Source: Planctomycetota bacterium
GTDB taxonomy: Bacteria > Planctomycetota > Planctomycetia > Pirellulales > Pirellulaceae
Direction of reading: 5' to 3'
Assembly: GCA_014381825.1 (NCBI GenBank)
Contig: JACNKX010000045.1
Location: 1 to 41,109, forward strand
DNA: 41,109 bases
Position 1 is the stretch's first letter. Each line of letters opens with the position of its first letter. Below the pieces are notes generated by a model. That model did not search any database and was not told where the DNA came from. It worked only from the letters and a program-made list of their open reading frames with translations. Both the position numbers and the translations under genes were made by a program. Below, one piece after another: positions 33,117-41,109 of this stretch.

Positions 33117-33250
33117 GATCTTGAGTTCTCCTAGATCGCGCATTCGAAATGCGCGCATGACAGTCGCTAATGACAGCGGGAATATGAAAGTTGAGCGGCC
33201 GAACAATAGCTTTGCGGCGGTGGAGCCGAAAGCCTGGAAGGCGCCTGTTG

Positions 33251-33619
33251 CTAACTCAACTCAGGAGGAGAACGTGGCCGGTGCAGGCCAATCGCAGTCG
33301 TTGAAACAAGAAGTGACTCGCCGTGTTGTGCGAGTTCGACAGCATCGCCTATGGCCAGTGATTCGAGTTCGAGCGTCAGAATCGCGGCGAGGGCCAAGTG
33401 CCGACAAACGGAACAATCATCCTTGTCCGTCGGCTGGTCTGGAAGTGGCGGATGCTCGTGCGAGAGTTTCGCGTCATGGTGATGCGAGTGTCCAACAACC
33501 CCAACATGGCCGTGCGAACCGGTCGCGACATGCGCGTGAGAGCGCCCCCAACCGGCGACCACCGCCTGCGCGAACAGCGCGGCGACGAGCAGGATCGGTA
33601 CGAAGCGGTTGCGGCTCAT
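33251..33619 (-). CDS. small His-rich exported protein
   Basis: This is a 122-residue protein with a signal peptide (residues 6-23, FVPILLVAALFAQAVVAGW). A His-rich stretch follows, with about 10 His in 30 residues (SHAHVATGSHGHVGVVGHSH and HHDAKLSHEHPP), then a CSVCRHL motif. Histidine clusters plus CxxCxH in exported proteins bind metals such as Zn, Ni or Cu; the layout resembles DUF2946-like proteins of copper- or cobalt-related loci. The specific metal cannot be read. The C-terminal part (AAILTLELESLAIGDAVELA) is helical. No metal transporter or sensor lies near. It lies upstream of the DUF1559 gene on the same strand. Confidence 0.75.
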   Translation of the reverse strand: MSRNRFVPILLVAALFAQAVVAGWGRSHAHVATGSHGHVGVVGHSHHHDAKLSHEHPPLPDQPTDKDDCSVCRHLALAAILTLELESLAIGDAVELAQHGESLLVSTTAIGLHRPRSPPELS

Positions 33620-33740
33620 GTTGTGACTACCTGTAGTGCGGGCCTTTACCGCGCTGTCTCGAATCGTGCAACGTCAATCTGTGTTCACGTTCGTAGAACC
33701 TTCGAACCACTCCAATGTACGGACTCAATTCTCTGACGGT

Positions 33741-34244
33741 TCATTCGTTGTAGCCGCCAATCGCAGCATCGTAAAGGTTGAGCGTGATGTGCGCCTGCCC
33801 CTGGTGGTGGGCTTCGTGCCAGTTGAGGATTTGCAGCGTGGCGCGGAGTGTCAGGCGTCGCCCATCGCGAGCTTCCCAAGCGATCTCATCGAGTTTTGCC
33901 TCGTCTACCTCGCTCAATGTCGTCAGCAAAGCGTCCCGGCCTGCGGCCAGGACATCGCGAATCTGCGCGATCGTCGGGACATCGTCGTCTGGTGTGCTTC
34001 CGCCTTTGAAGCGATCCCATAGCTGCTGGAATCGGCCTTCCTTCGTCGCAAGTCGTTCGACCGCGAATATCTCTTCGGTCACGCCAATATGCATCAGCTG
34101 CCAGCCGATATGCGCTCGCCCGGGGCCAGGTCGCCAGCCGAGTACTGCTTGTAGCTCGGGCATCTGTTCAATGCGGTCGAGTAACCCCAGCGTTCGCCCG
34201 CGGTTGAATTCGAATTGTTGCTGGTAGGTATTGAAAAGACTCAT
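33741..34244 (-). CDS. DinB-family protein
   Basis: This is a 167-residue protein (from ATG 34244) of the DinB/YfiT four-helix bundle family, which holds one metal ion in a His triad. AHIGWQLMHIGVTEEIF holds two histidines in the right spacing, and NWHEAHHQGQAH near the C-terminus gives the others. The family covers damage-inducible proteins and thiol S-transferases, so the exact activity cannot be stated. A longer in-frame start at 34271 would overlap the ilvD stop. It begins 29 bases after ilvD on the same strand, and co-transcription is likely. Confidence 0.85.
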   Translation of the reverse strand: MSLFNTYQQQFEFNRGRTLGLLDRIEQMPELQAVLGWRPGPGRAHIGWQLMHIGVTEEIFAVERLATKEGRFQQLWDRFKGGSTPDDDVPTIAQIRDVLAAGRDALLTTLSEVDEAKLDEIAWEARDGRRLTLRATLQILNWHEAHHQGQAHITLNLYDAAIGGYNE

Positions 34245-34272
34245 GGCGGAGATAGCTCTCTTTGCTTGCACG

Positions 34273-35976
34273 TTATTCGTCCGTCACGCAACCCTCGGAA
34301 GCTGACTTCACGTTCTTGATGTACTTATACAGCGTGCCTCGCGTTGCTTTGTAGGCTGGTGCCTTCCAAGCGGAGCGACGTTCTGCAAACTCCTCTTCCG
34401 TGATGTCTGCATCGATGACGCGGTTCTCGGCGTCGACGGTAATCTTGTCGCCGGTTTTGACTAAGGCGATTGGTCCGCCTTCTTGTGCCTCGGGAGTGAT
34501 GTGGCCGACGATAAAGCCATGCGAACCGCCCGAGAAGCGACCATCGGTCATCAGCGCGACGTCGCTGCCGAGTCCAGCACCCATGATCGCGGACGTTGGG
34601 GTCAACATTTCCGGCATGCCAGGGCCACCTTTGGGACCTTCATAGCGGATGATGATGACATCACCCTTTTGAATCTTCTTTTCTTCCAACGCGACAAGCA
34701 TCTCTTCTTCGGAATCAAAGACGTTTGCCGTCCCGGTGAAGACAAGCCCTTCCTTACCGGTGATCTTGGCGACCGATCCTTCTGGTGCGAGGTTCCCTTT
34801 CAGGATCTGAATGTGTCCCGTCTGCTTGATCGGCTGATCGAGAGCATGGACGATGTCTTGCCCTTCGTTCAAGCCGGGCAGATCTGCAAGGTTCTCGGCG
34901 ACGGTCTTGCCGGTGACGGTGAGGCAAGCACCTTTCAGGAATCCTTCGCCTAGCAAGTACTTCATGACGCCAGGTGTTCCGCCAACGTTATGCAAATCTT
35001 CTTGGACGTACTTGCCACTGGGTTTCAAGTCCGCGAGAAACGGAACGCGATCGCTGACCGCTTGGAAGTCGTCAATGGTCAACGGCACATCAACGCTGCG
35101 CGCCATGGCGAGCAAGTGAAGGACGGCGTTCGTCGATCCGCCCAATGCCATCACAACCACCATCGCGTTCTCGAACGCGTCGCGCGTCATGATGTCACGC
35201 GGCTTGATGTCTCGTTCTAGCAGCAATCGAATCGCGGCACCTGCTTGGACGCACTCTTCCAGCTTCCCGGGATCCTCGGCTGGAATCGACGAGCTATAAG
35301 GGAGCGACATCCCCATCGCTTCGATCGCACACGCCATCGTGTTCGCCGTGTACATTCCGCCGCACGCACCCGCGCCGGGGCAACTCACTTTGACAATGGC
35401 TTCACGCTCTTCTTCGGTGATCGTACCTGCCAGATACTCGCCGTACGATTGAAAGGCGGAGACGATGTCCCGCGGTGTCTTGCCTTGATGTTCGTGATCT
35501 TTGAACGCGGTACACCCTGGCTTGATTGTGCCGCCGTAGACCATCAGGGCAGGGCGGTTCAATCGGCCCATGGCGATCAAGCAGCCCGGCATATTCTTGT
35601 CACAGCCCGGCAGCGCGACGAGCGCGTCGTACCACTGTCCACCCATTACCGTTTCGATCGAGTCGGCGATCAGATCGCGAGATTGGAGTGAGAAGCTCAT
35701 CCCTTCAGTTCCCATCGAGATGCCGTCACTCACGCCGATCGTGTTGAATCGCATCCCTACACAATCGGCCTGCGTCACACCTTCCTTCACCTTGGCCGCC
35801 AGATCCAGCAAGTGCATGTTGCACGTATTACCTTCGTACCAAACGCTGGCAATCCCCACCTGCGCCTTGTTCATGTCCTCCCGCGTCATCCCCGTGCCAT
35901 AAAGCATCGCTTGCGACGCCCCTTGGCTCTTCGGTTGAGTAACTCGGCTGCTGAACTTATTAAGGGAAGATGCCAT
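34273..35976 (-). CDS. ilvD: dihydroxy-acid dehydratase
   Basis: This is a 567-residue enzyme of valine, leucine and isoleucine biosynthesis: it dehydrates 2,3-dihydroxy-acids to 2-oxo acids, using an Fe-S cluster whose ligands are cysteines in [20 protein letters not shown] and [15 protein letters not shown]. The [15 protein letters not shown] and [21 protein letters not shown] signatures are intact. ATG 35976 is preceded by GAGG at good spacing, so it is preferred to the in-frame ATG at 35988. The length is normal for the family. The DinB gene follows on the same strand, and the acidic lipoprotein is separated from it by a terminator. Confidence 0.97.
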   Translation of the reverse strand: MASSLNKFSSRVTQPKSQGASQAMLYGTGMTREDMNKAQVGIASVWYEGNTCNMHLLDLAAKVKEGVTQADCVGMRFNTIGVSDGISMGTEGMSFSLQSRDLIADSIETVMGGQWYDALVALPGCDKNMPGCLIAMGRLNRPALMVYGGTIKPGCTAFKDHEHQGKTPRDIVSAFQSYGEYLAGTITEEEREAIVKVSCPGAGACGGMYTANTMACAIEAMGMSLPYSSSIPAEDPGKLEECVQAGAAIRLLLERDIKPRDIMTRDAFENAMVVVMALGGSTNAVLHLLAMARSVDVPLTIDDFQAVSDRVPFLADLKPSGKYVQEDLHNVGGTPGVMKYLLGEGFLKGACLTVTGKTVAENLADLPGLNEGQDIVHALDQPIKQTGHIQILKGNLAPEGSVAKITGKEGLVFTGTANVFDSEEEMLVALEEKKIQKGDVIIIRYEGPKGGPGMPEMLTPTSAIMGAGLGSDVALMTDGRFSGGSHGFIVGHITPEAQEGGPIALVKTGDKITVDAENRVIDADITEEEFAERRSAWKAPAYKATRGTLYKYIKNVKSASEGCVTDE

Positions 35977-36050
35977 CGAGATCCTCATCTTACATTCTGC
36001 GTTGCATTGCCTGCTGGCTGGTCATGAGCATGCAATAGGAACGAATGGTC

Positions 36051-36091
36051 AAAAAAACTGGGCCAGCGCCGCGTGAAACGGCTCTGACCCA
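36051..36091 (-). terminator. intrinsic terminator of the small lipoprotein gene
   Basis: On the minus strand a 13-bp stem TGGGTCAGAGCCG (36091-36079) / CGGCGCTGGCCCA (36071-36059), with one G-T and one mismatched pair, is followed by a T-run at 36057-36051. It begins 28 bases after the lipoprotein stop. Confidence 0.85.
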
Positions 36092-36118
36092 TGCTTGTCA
36101 ATCTAAGAAAGACGCTAG

Positions 36119-36337
36119 TTACTCCGAACTCGAACCCTCGCCGCCTTCTGCCGCTCCACCAGATGAATCTCCACCACCTGAATCTCCACCCTCGGTTTCG
36201 TAGGAGGGAGTGTAATTGGCGTCGTCGTAGTTCTCTGTGGTTCCTTCGTTCGTGTTTCCTGATCCCACCTCTGCTTGGCAGCCAAACGAGAATGCCAGGA
36301 GGGATGATACGATAAGGACTCTTGCAAACGATTTCAT
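36119..36337 (-). CDS. small acidic Gly/Ser-rich lipoprotein
   Basis: This is a 72-residue protein with a lipoprotein signal: KSFARVLIVSSLLAFSFGC, lipobox FSFGC with the lipid-bearing Cys near residue 20. The mature part is short and disordered: polar residues with many Asp, Glu, Gly and Ser (for example GGDSGGGDSSGGAAEGGEGS). No domain is visible. It lies between the CRTAC1-like gene and ilvD on the same strand, with a terminator right behind it. It resembles the acidic lipoprotein at 26657 in type, not in sequence. A surface or periplasmic location is inferred. Confidence 0.7.
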   Translation of the reverse strand: MKSFARVLIVSSLLAFSFGCQAEVGSGNTNEGTTENYDDANYTPSYETEGGDSGGGDSSGGAAEGGEGSSSE

Positions 36338-36452
36338 GATTGGTCTCCAAATGTGGAATGGTCAAAGCGTTATTGAACGGGGCGACGTCCCGAGAGTCAA
36401 GGGTACAAGCCGCCCGAGGGCTTCACAAATCTTGATCCCGGATCGGCCCATC

Positions 36453-38321
36453 TTATTCCAGATTCAACTTGATTTTATTCATAGTCCATGGCGTTTGCGT
36501 GCCTTCGCGGATCAAGTAGGAACCAGGCGCGATGTGTTTGTGGTGATCGCTTCCTCCCGAGGGCCAATGAATTTTCAATTCGTCGATCAGTTCGGCGTCG
36601 CCAAGCCCGATATGAAGCCGTTGGTCAGAGGCGGATTGATAAGATCCTCCACCCACGATTTCACGTACGACGCGCCGGTCGTCTAGTGTGGCTTCGATCC
36701 GCGCGTTGATCGCCGATCGATTCGACCCGGTACCCACCAGCCGTAACAACACGCTACTTTGACTCGAGGCCGTATCATTTCTGAGGACGGCAGATCGCGT
36801 CCTTTGATGGGAAATCATGAGATCGATGTCACCATCACTATCGATATCGCCTGTCGCGACACCACGACCTATCCAAGGCTTTCTGAAATAGTCTCCGGAC
36901 CACTCGGAAACATCCTCGAAGCGGCCATACCCATCGTTTCTGAAAAACTGCGGAGTCATTCCGTAGGGCGGGTGAGTCGGTTGCCACTGAAGATCGTCGA
37001 CGTGTCCATTGGCCACGAACAGGTCCAACGAGCCGTCATTGTCGAAATCGAAAAACTCGGTTCCGAATCCCAGCTGCAGACGGCTCGCTGCTCCGAGGCC
37101 GCTGGCAGGGGTTTCGTCGAGAAAACCTTCACCAGCCAGATTGCGATAGAGGGTATTCGTTTCGGTGTAGAAATGGGTCACTAGTAAATCGATCCATCCG
37201 TCAGCGTCGATGTCGCCATGTGCGACACCCATGCTCGCTTCGGCCGTTCCCTGCTGATTGACTGCCGCGCCGTAGAAATTGGCTTCGTCAATAAATTGGG
37301 GAACGCGTGCTTGCCCACTCTCTTGCGCTAACGCGCCACTCACGTCGCCTCCTTGGTTGATGTAAAGGAAGTTAGGCATGCCGTCGTTGGCAACATAGAT
37401 ATCGGGCCAACCGTCTTGATTGACATCACAGATGACGACTCCCAATCCCTTGCCATCTAAACCGGTTACTCCAGCCGCCTGTGTGATGTTCATAAATGCC
37501 CCGCTTCCGTCAGCCACGAATAAGTCGTCATCTTCGGCGCGAAAAACCGTCGGCGAGCAAGTGACGAATCCGTCTGGGCTCTGAGTGTCCGGACACAATT
37601 CCGGATCATTCACCGACGACTTAACATAGTTCGTGACGTACAAATCGAGGTGACCGTCGCGGTTGATATCGGCGAACGCAGCGCTGGAACTCCATACGTC
37701 ACTCTGTGTGTTCGCCGTCGTGGTGATGTCGCTGAACGTTCCGTCACCGTTGTTGTGCCATAGATGATTCATGCCGAATCCGGTCACATATAAATCGTCA
37801 AAGCCATCACTGTCGATGTCACCCACAGCGCAACCGTAGCAATAGTTCGTCGAGTGGAGACCTGCGATACTCGTAATATCCTTGAACTGATCATGGCTCG
37901 ACTGGCGGTAGAGTCGGCTTGATCTCTCAGGCGTGGATTCCCTTAACGGCATTCTGCATCCATCTGTATAGAAGACGTCTAACTGGCCGTCTCTGTCATA
38001 ATCGATTAAGCCAACGCCCCCGCCATTCGACTCCATAATCCGGTGCTTGCCTTGCATGTCGTCGTATCGTTTAAAGTCGATGCCGATCGCCGGACCCACT
38101 TCTCGAAACTTCGGTAGCAAGCCGGATGGTCTCGTCCGTTCTTTCGGTCGAGTGTCGGTTACCTGCGGCTGCTTTGGTACTGCCTCGGTGCGACTTGCGG
38201 GTTTACGGTCGGCGCAACCGATTGAAATCGCGACGGTTGCGAAGGCAGTAAGACACCATAGATGTGTCGAGTGCAAATGAGTCGAGCGCGGTTGCATGCG
38301 ACGTGTGTGTATTTCAATCAT
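36453..38321 (-). CDS. FG-GAP / ASPIC-UnbV (CRTAC1-like) lipoprotein
   Basis: This is a 622-residue protein. From the ATG at 38321 a lipoprotein signal ends with AFATVAISIGC (lipobox SIGC near residue 34). Repeated FG-GAP/VCBS beta-propeller blades follow, each with a DxDxDGxxD calcium-binding-like loop: DYDRDGQLDVFYTD, DIDSDGFDDLYVTG, DINRDGHLDLYVTN, DVNQDGWPDIYVAN, DIDADGWIDLLVTH, DFDNDGSLDLFVAN, DIDSDGDIDLMISH. The C-terminus is an ASPIC/UnbV domain (RIEATLDDRRVVREIVGG, LHIGLGDAELIDELKIHWPS). Such proteins are extracellular and widespread in planctomycetes; the substrate is unknown. The start overlaps the TPR gene by 8 bases, so the pair is translated together. Confidence 0.93.
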   Translation of the reverse strand: MIEIHTRRMQPRSTHLHSTHLWCLTAFATVAISIGCADRKPASRTEAVPKQPQVTDTRPKERTRPSGLLPKFREVGPAIGIDFKRYDDMQGKHRIMESNGGGVGLIDYDRDGQLDVFYTDGCRMPLRESTPERSSRLYRQSSHDQFKDITSIAGLHSTNYCYGCAVGDIDSDGFDDLYVTGFGMNHLWHNNGDGTFSDITTTANTQSDVWSSSAAFADINRDGHLDLYVTNYVKSSVNDPELCPDTQSPDGFVTCSPTVFRAEDDDLFVADGSGAFMNITQAAGVTGLDGKGLGVVICDVNQDGWPDIYVANDGMPNFLYINQGGDVSGALAQESGQARVPQFIDEANFYGAAVNQQGTAEASMGVAHGDIDADGWIDLLVTHFYTETNTLYRNLAGEGFLDETPASGLGAASRLQLGFGTEFFDFDNDGSLDLFVANGHVDDLQWQPTHPPYGMTPQFFRNDGYGRFEDVSEWSGDYFRKPWIGRGVATGDIDSDGDIDLMISHQRTRSAVLRNDTASSQSSVLLRLVGTGSNRSAINARIEATLDDRRVVREIVGGGSYQSASDQRLHIGLGDAELIDELKIHWPSGGSDHHKHIAPGSYLIREGTQTPWTMNKIKLNLE

Positions 38322-39567
38322 TGGAGGTTCGTGAATGAGATGCGAGGTTTTCTGACTTTTCGGGGTTCGCCGCCGCCAACCGCTCAACGATGCTCCGCAC
38401 GTCTTGGTTCTCGGGTTCCAGTTTGAGGGCGAGCTTCGCCATAATCAGCGCTTGCTCACGCAGTTCGATTTCCTCGCAGAGATCGATGATCTCGTGCATT
38501 GGTTCAAGGTCGCCTTCCTTTGCCTGAATCCAGCCAAGACGATTCTGGATACGCGCGACGACACCTGCCTTTCGCAGTGCTTCACGCCGTTCTTCTGGCT
38601 GCCCAAGTCCCGCGTACGCCATGGCGACACCTCTTAACGATTCGGCGTTCGCTGGGTCCTCTTGAATCGCCAGTTCGAAACACTTTGCGGCTTCATCGTA
38701 CTCACCGGCGTGGTTGTGGAAGTGACCTCTCATTCGAAGTAGCAGCCACGGTTCGGAACGCCCTCGTGTGGGAAGCCGCCCAAGAGTATCGCCCACGTTT
38801 TTCCAATCGCCCTTTTCATAATAACAGGCAGCCAGCGCAGCGTGTGCCCAGCGGCTTTCTGGTAGCTCGAGACAACACTCTTCTAAGAGGGCTTGCGCTT
38901 CGACGAGCCTTCCCTGCCCGGTGCGATATCGACCAAGTGCTATTCGAAGCCATAGATTACTCGAATCCTCTTTCCAAAAGTTCTCCAGCCAAAGCACCGC
39001 TTGTTGACCATTCCAGCGGAGGGCCGTCGGAAAACAGTATGCTAGTGAGTCGAAAGTGCCATTGACCTCGAGCTTGTGCATGACTCGAAGGATCTCTTGA
39101 CGCTCTTCAAATCGCAATTCCACTTCGAGTAGGAATCGCAGCAAATCTAAAGCTTGTGCCGCCTGCTCGGCGGTATACTGTTGTCCCGAGTCGATGAGAG
39201 TGATGAAAGTTCTAATGTTTCGTTCGGCTTCGCCGGCGTGGTTCAGCTGAATTAGGACCTTCGCTTGTTCGAGTCGGGCTGACGGACCGTAAACGGGGTG
39301 GTCGCTGGGGATCTCCTCGTAACAGGCCAGCGCTTCATTTAGTTGGCCGTCGAGAAAGAACGAGTCGGCCAGCGCGGCAAGTACATCAGTTCGTTCTGGC
39401 TCCTTGCGGTTTTCGACTCGCCATCGGTCAGCATAGCGTTCGTACTGTTGGCGCAAAACACCTTCGGGAAGATTCGATTGCTGGGGCCAAAACAGCACAG
39501 TGGACGCTACCGTTGCGAACACAGCAGTTGCGATCGCAACCGACAATAATGTTCGGGGGCGGGGCAT
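38314..39567 (-). CDS. membrane-anchored TPR protein
   Basis: This is a 417-residue protein. The N-terminus RPRTLLSVAIATAVFATVAS holds one hydrophobic helix (residues 6-26), which anchors or exports the protein. The rest is a TPR array: DVLAALADSFFLDGQLNEAL, then SARLEQAKVLIQLNHAGEAE, SRWAHAALAACYYEKGDWKN, and CFELAIQEDPANAESLRGVA near the C-terminus. The start at 39567 was chosen for its GGGGAG ribosome site; a longer in-frame start at 39618 would overlap the T-run of the terminator upstream. The stop overlaps the FG-GAP gene start, so the two form a surface or periplasmic pair. TPR plus CRTAC1-like pairs recur in planctomycetes. Confidence 0.88.
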   Translation of the reverse strand: MPRPRTLLSVAIATAVFATVASTVLFWPQQSNLPEGVLRQQYERYADRWRVENRKEPERTDVLAALADSFFLDGQLNEALACYEEIPSDHPVYGPSARLEQAKVLIQLNHAGEAERNIRTFITLIDSGQQYTAEQAAQALDLLRFLLEVELRFEERQEILRVMHKLEVNGTFDSLAYCFPTALRWNGQQAVLWLENFWKEDSSNLWLRIALGRYRTGQGRLVEAQALLEECCLELPESRWAHAALAACYYEKGDWKNVGDTLGRLPTRGRSEPWLLLRMRGHFHNHAGEYDEAAKCFELAIQEDPANAESLRGVAMAYAGLGQPEERREALRKAGVVARIQNRLGWIQAKEGDLEPMHEIIDLCEEIELREQALIMAKLALKLEPENQDVRSIVERLAAANPEKSENLASHSRTSND

Positions 39568-39591
39568 AACCGTCTCCCCTAGAGATGGTGC

Positions 39592-39633
39592 AAAAAAGAA
39601 AAAACCAACAGGTGCCAAGTGGCACCTGTTGGT
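39592..39633 (-). terminator. strong intrinsic terminator between DUF1559 and TPR genes
   Basis: A perfect 14-bp stem ACCAACAGGTGCCA / TGGCACCTGTTGGT (39633-39620 and 39617-39604) with a 2-nt loop is followed on the minus strand by TTTTTCTTTTTT (39603-39592). It ends the DUF1559 transcript. Since the TPR gene start (39567) lies 24 bases beyond, either partial read-through or a promoter within this short gap must serve the TPR pair. Confidence 0.93.
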
Positions 39634-39675
39634 CAGATGAATCGTCAGACATTCCTAACTAGTGACGGCTGCACA

Positions 39676-40749
39676 TTAGGGGACTTGCGAGAGTTCGCCG
39701 TCTTGAACTCCGTTGATATCACTGAAGACACCCGTCGAATTGCTGCGTGCCTGAGTCGTTTCTGAAATGAAACGTACTGAAGCGTCGGCCAGCGTCGCTT
39801 GGCATCCACCAGGATGTAAACTCTTGGGGCCATGTTGACCATCGCCACCACTCCAGCAATGAATCTTTATCTTTCGCCACTCAGCTCCAGTACCGACGCA
39901 GCCATGCATGTCATCTGGAGCGCTAGGTTGATAGTTGATCCCGACGCAATCACCTTGGTCACAACCACCTTGAATCACCGCACGTCCCATCGCCCAGCAA
40001 CCACGGACGTCACCTCGGGTAGGGCCAGATCGCGTTTCCCAAACAGCGACGCTGTTTGATGTTCCATCGGTGATTGTCGCGATCGACGCACCGCCATTTT
40101 GTCCAGCAAACCCCTTCCGTCGTCCCTGCAAATCCGTGTGCTTGTTATAATTATGCGCATACAATCTTGCGCCAGCAACTTGTCGCCCACCATTGATCAT
40201 GTAACTGCCACGAGCCCAGTCATGTCCACCCACGTTCGCTGGTGCATTCTCTCTCGCAAAGTTATCTGAGGGACAAGCATAGCTGGGAATGAACGTATTC
40301 GTGAGCTTCAGATGGTCCGCGCTCCCGTCTGCCAATATTTGCTCGGGATGGTATAAGTCGGCGGTTGTCTGCTGCTCCGCGAATGGCAGTATGAACTGCG
40401 CCCAAGAAGGGCCGTATTCGGCTGATCGAGCGTTTCCGTTGTTACCGTTTTGGCCCGGCCATCCTTGGACAGGTTCGACCGTCGGAGCGCCACCGAGTGT
40501 TCCAGCGGCATTCTTTCGCAATGCCATTTGAGAAAGGTGTGCAGGCGGAAAAATCTTGTAAGTGTCGTGGTAATTGTGCAGAGCGATTCCGATCTGCTTC
40601 ATGTTGTTACCACAGGACATTCGGCGAGCCGCCTCGCGCGCTGCTTGTACCGCAGGCAACAACAAGGCCACTAAGATTCCAATGATCGCAATGACAACAA
40701 GCAACTCGACAAGGGTAAATCCTTGTCTTCTATCTACCGACTTTTTCAT
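39676..40749 (-). CDS. DUF1559 domain pseudopilin-like protein
   Basis: This is a 357-residue protein. The N-terminus [20 protein letters not shown] carries the prepilin motif, with [20 protein letters not shown] and LHNYHDTYKIFPPAH downstream. The H-X9-DG signature reads HPGGCQATLADASV, with A in place of the last G, as in the first copy. AAGGAGAG precedes the ATG. The variable middle contains many Cys and Gly (GGCDQGDCVG, GCVGTGAEW). It belongs to the surface DUF1559 family. The gene is closed by the 14-bp stem terminator at 39592-39633. Confidence 0.9.
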   Translation of the reverse strand: MKKSVDRRQGFTLVELLVVIAIIGILVALLLPAVQAAREAARRMSCGNNMKQIGIALHNYHDTYKIFPPAHLSQMALRKNAAGTLGGAPTVEPVQGWPGQNGNNGNARSAEYGPSWAQFILPFAEQQTTADLYHPEQILADGSADHLKLTNTFIPSYACPSDNFARENAPANVGGHDWARGSYMINGGRQVAGARLYAHNYNKHTDLQGRRKGFAGQNGGASIATITDGTSNSVAVWETRSGPTRGDVRGCWAMGRAVIQGGCDQGDCVGINYQPSAPDDMHGCVGTGAEWRKIKIHCWSGGDGQHGPKSLHPGGCQATLADASVRFISETTQARSNSTGVFSDINGVQDGELSQVP

Positions 40750-40917
40750 CAGGTCTCTCCTTGAAAGAAAAAAATCTAGGAAAACAGGTGGTTTGAAATT
40801 GTGTGCTTAAGTGGGGGGAACTGCTGCCACTCAAACGAATGACAAGACAAAATGGGTCTGAATCAACCCGACTAGTTCTGGCACTTGTAACGCAACATAA
40901 GGATTTGTCACCTTCTG
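40750..40917. other. leader of the last DUF1559 gene
   Basis: This region contains the ribosome site AAGGAGAG just before the DUF1559 start and a purine-rich tract. I could not place a promoter. Confidence 0.4.
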
Positions 40918-41109
40918 TCACCGTGGCAAATTGTAATTGACGAAAACGTGTTCGGCAACACTTTTAAGGTGGATTCTGGAGGCGATTGAAGGTGGCGCAG
41001 GGTCCGGGGAAGGAATCTGGACGCGATCTACGTAATTCGGAGGGTACTGATATCCCGCAATAACAGCACAGAACCAGTCAATCTCAGTGACTTCTCCTGC
41101 AGCTGATGT
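40918..41109 (-). CDS. partial reading frame, C-terminus of unknown protein
   Basis: On the minus strand a frame is open from the window end to a TGA at 40918-40920, about 63 codons. It contains TEIDWFCAVIAGYQYPPNYV and PSPDPAPPSIASRIHLKSVA. I do not recognise it. The frame is cut by the window edge, so neither a start nor a family can be given. A chance open frame is quite possible. Confidence 0.25.
   Translation of the reverse strand, partial: TSAAGEVTEIDWFCAVIAGYQYPPNYVDRVQIPSPDPAPPSIASRIHLKSVAEHVFVNYNLPR

Overview
This 41.1 kb window looks like chromosomal DNA of a planctomycete (Planctomycetota, probably Pirellulales-like). The case rests on three DUF1559 pseudopilin-like genes with a type IV pilin N-terminal motif, an ASPIC/UnbV FG-GAP lipoprotein next to a TPR protein, a MoxR-like ATPase/VWA pair, SGNH hydrolases, a sulfatase remnant and two Amidohydro_2 proteins. 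The organism call is inference from gene content, because no rRNA is present.

Region 1 (1-5972) is accessory DNA. It holds short orphan genes, decayed insertion sequences (an IS91-type integrase/transposase pair fused by deletion, and an IS110-type C-terminus), an ORF-less group II intron, and several attC-like inverted-repeat sites next to gene starts. Two nearly identical 55-bp sites (1-55 and 1908-1964) differ by a compensatory change in their stem. A third attC-like repeat (4340-4981) is interrupted by the group II intron, which lies opposite to the neighbouring genes. I read this region as a degenerate integron-cassette-like array of mixed orientation. No integron integrase gene lies in the window, so this remains a hypothesis.

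Region 2 (6124-14157) carries a phytanoyl-CoA-dioxygenase-like oxygenase, two overlapping amidohydrolases on the minus strand, then a plus-strand set: an SGNH hydrolase fused to TPRs, a SAM methyltransferase and a secreted SGNH hydrolase. A sulfatase C-terminal remnant, a cytochrome c-prime-like protein with a good promoter and terminator, and a dead group II intron maturase fragment follow.

Region 3 (14492-25412) is the functional centre: one tightly packed, probably single-transcript operon for a cytoplasmic group 3b [NiFe]-hydrogenase (sulfhydrogenase type, coupled to NAD(P)H). Its order is an HTH-less cyclic-nucleotide-binding protein, hydB, hydG, hydD, hydA, maturation protease, hypA, hypB, hypF, hypC, hypD, hypE. 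Most junctions overlap by 1-20 bases. It encodes the four structural subunits plus the full Ni-Fe-CO-CN cofactor assembly and proteolytic maturation set.

Region 4 (25483-41109) is ordinary planctomycete chromosome, mostly minus strand: trmB, an acidic lipoprotein, DUF1559 proteins, a MoxR-type ATPase / SAM methyltransferase / VWA module, a His-rich exported protein, DinB, ilvD, a second small acidic lipoprotein, and a TPR plus CRTAC1-like FG-GAP/ASPIC pair. The window ends in an unrecognised partial reading frame.
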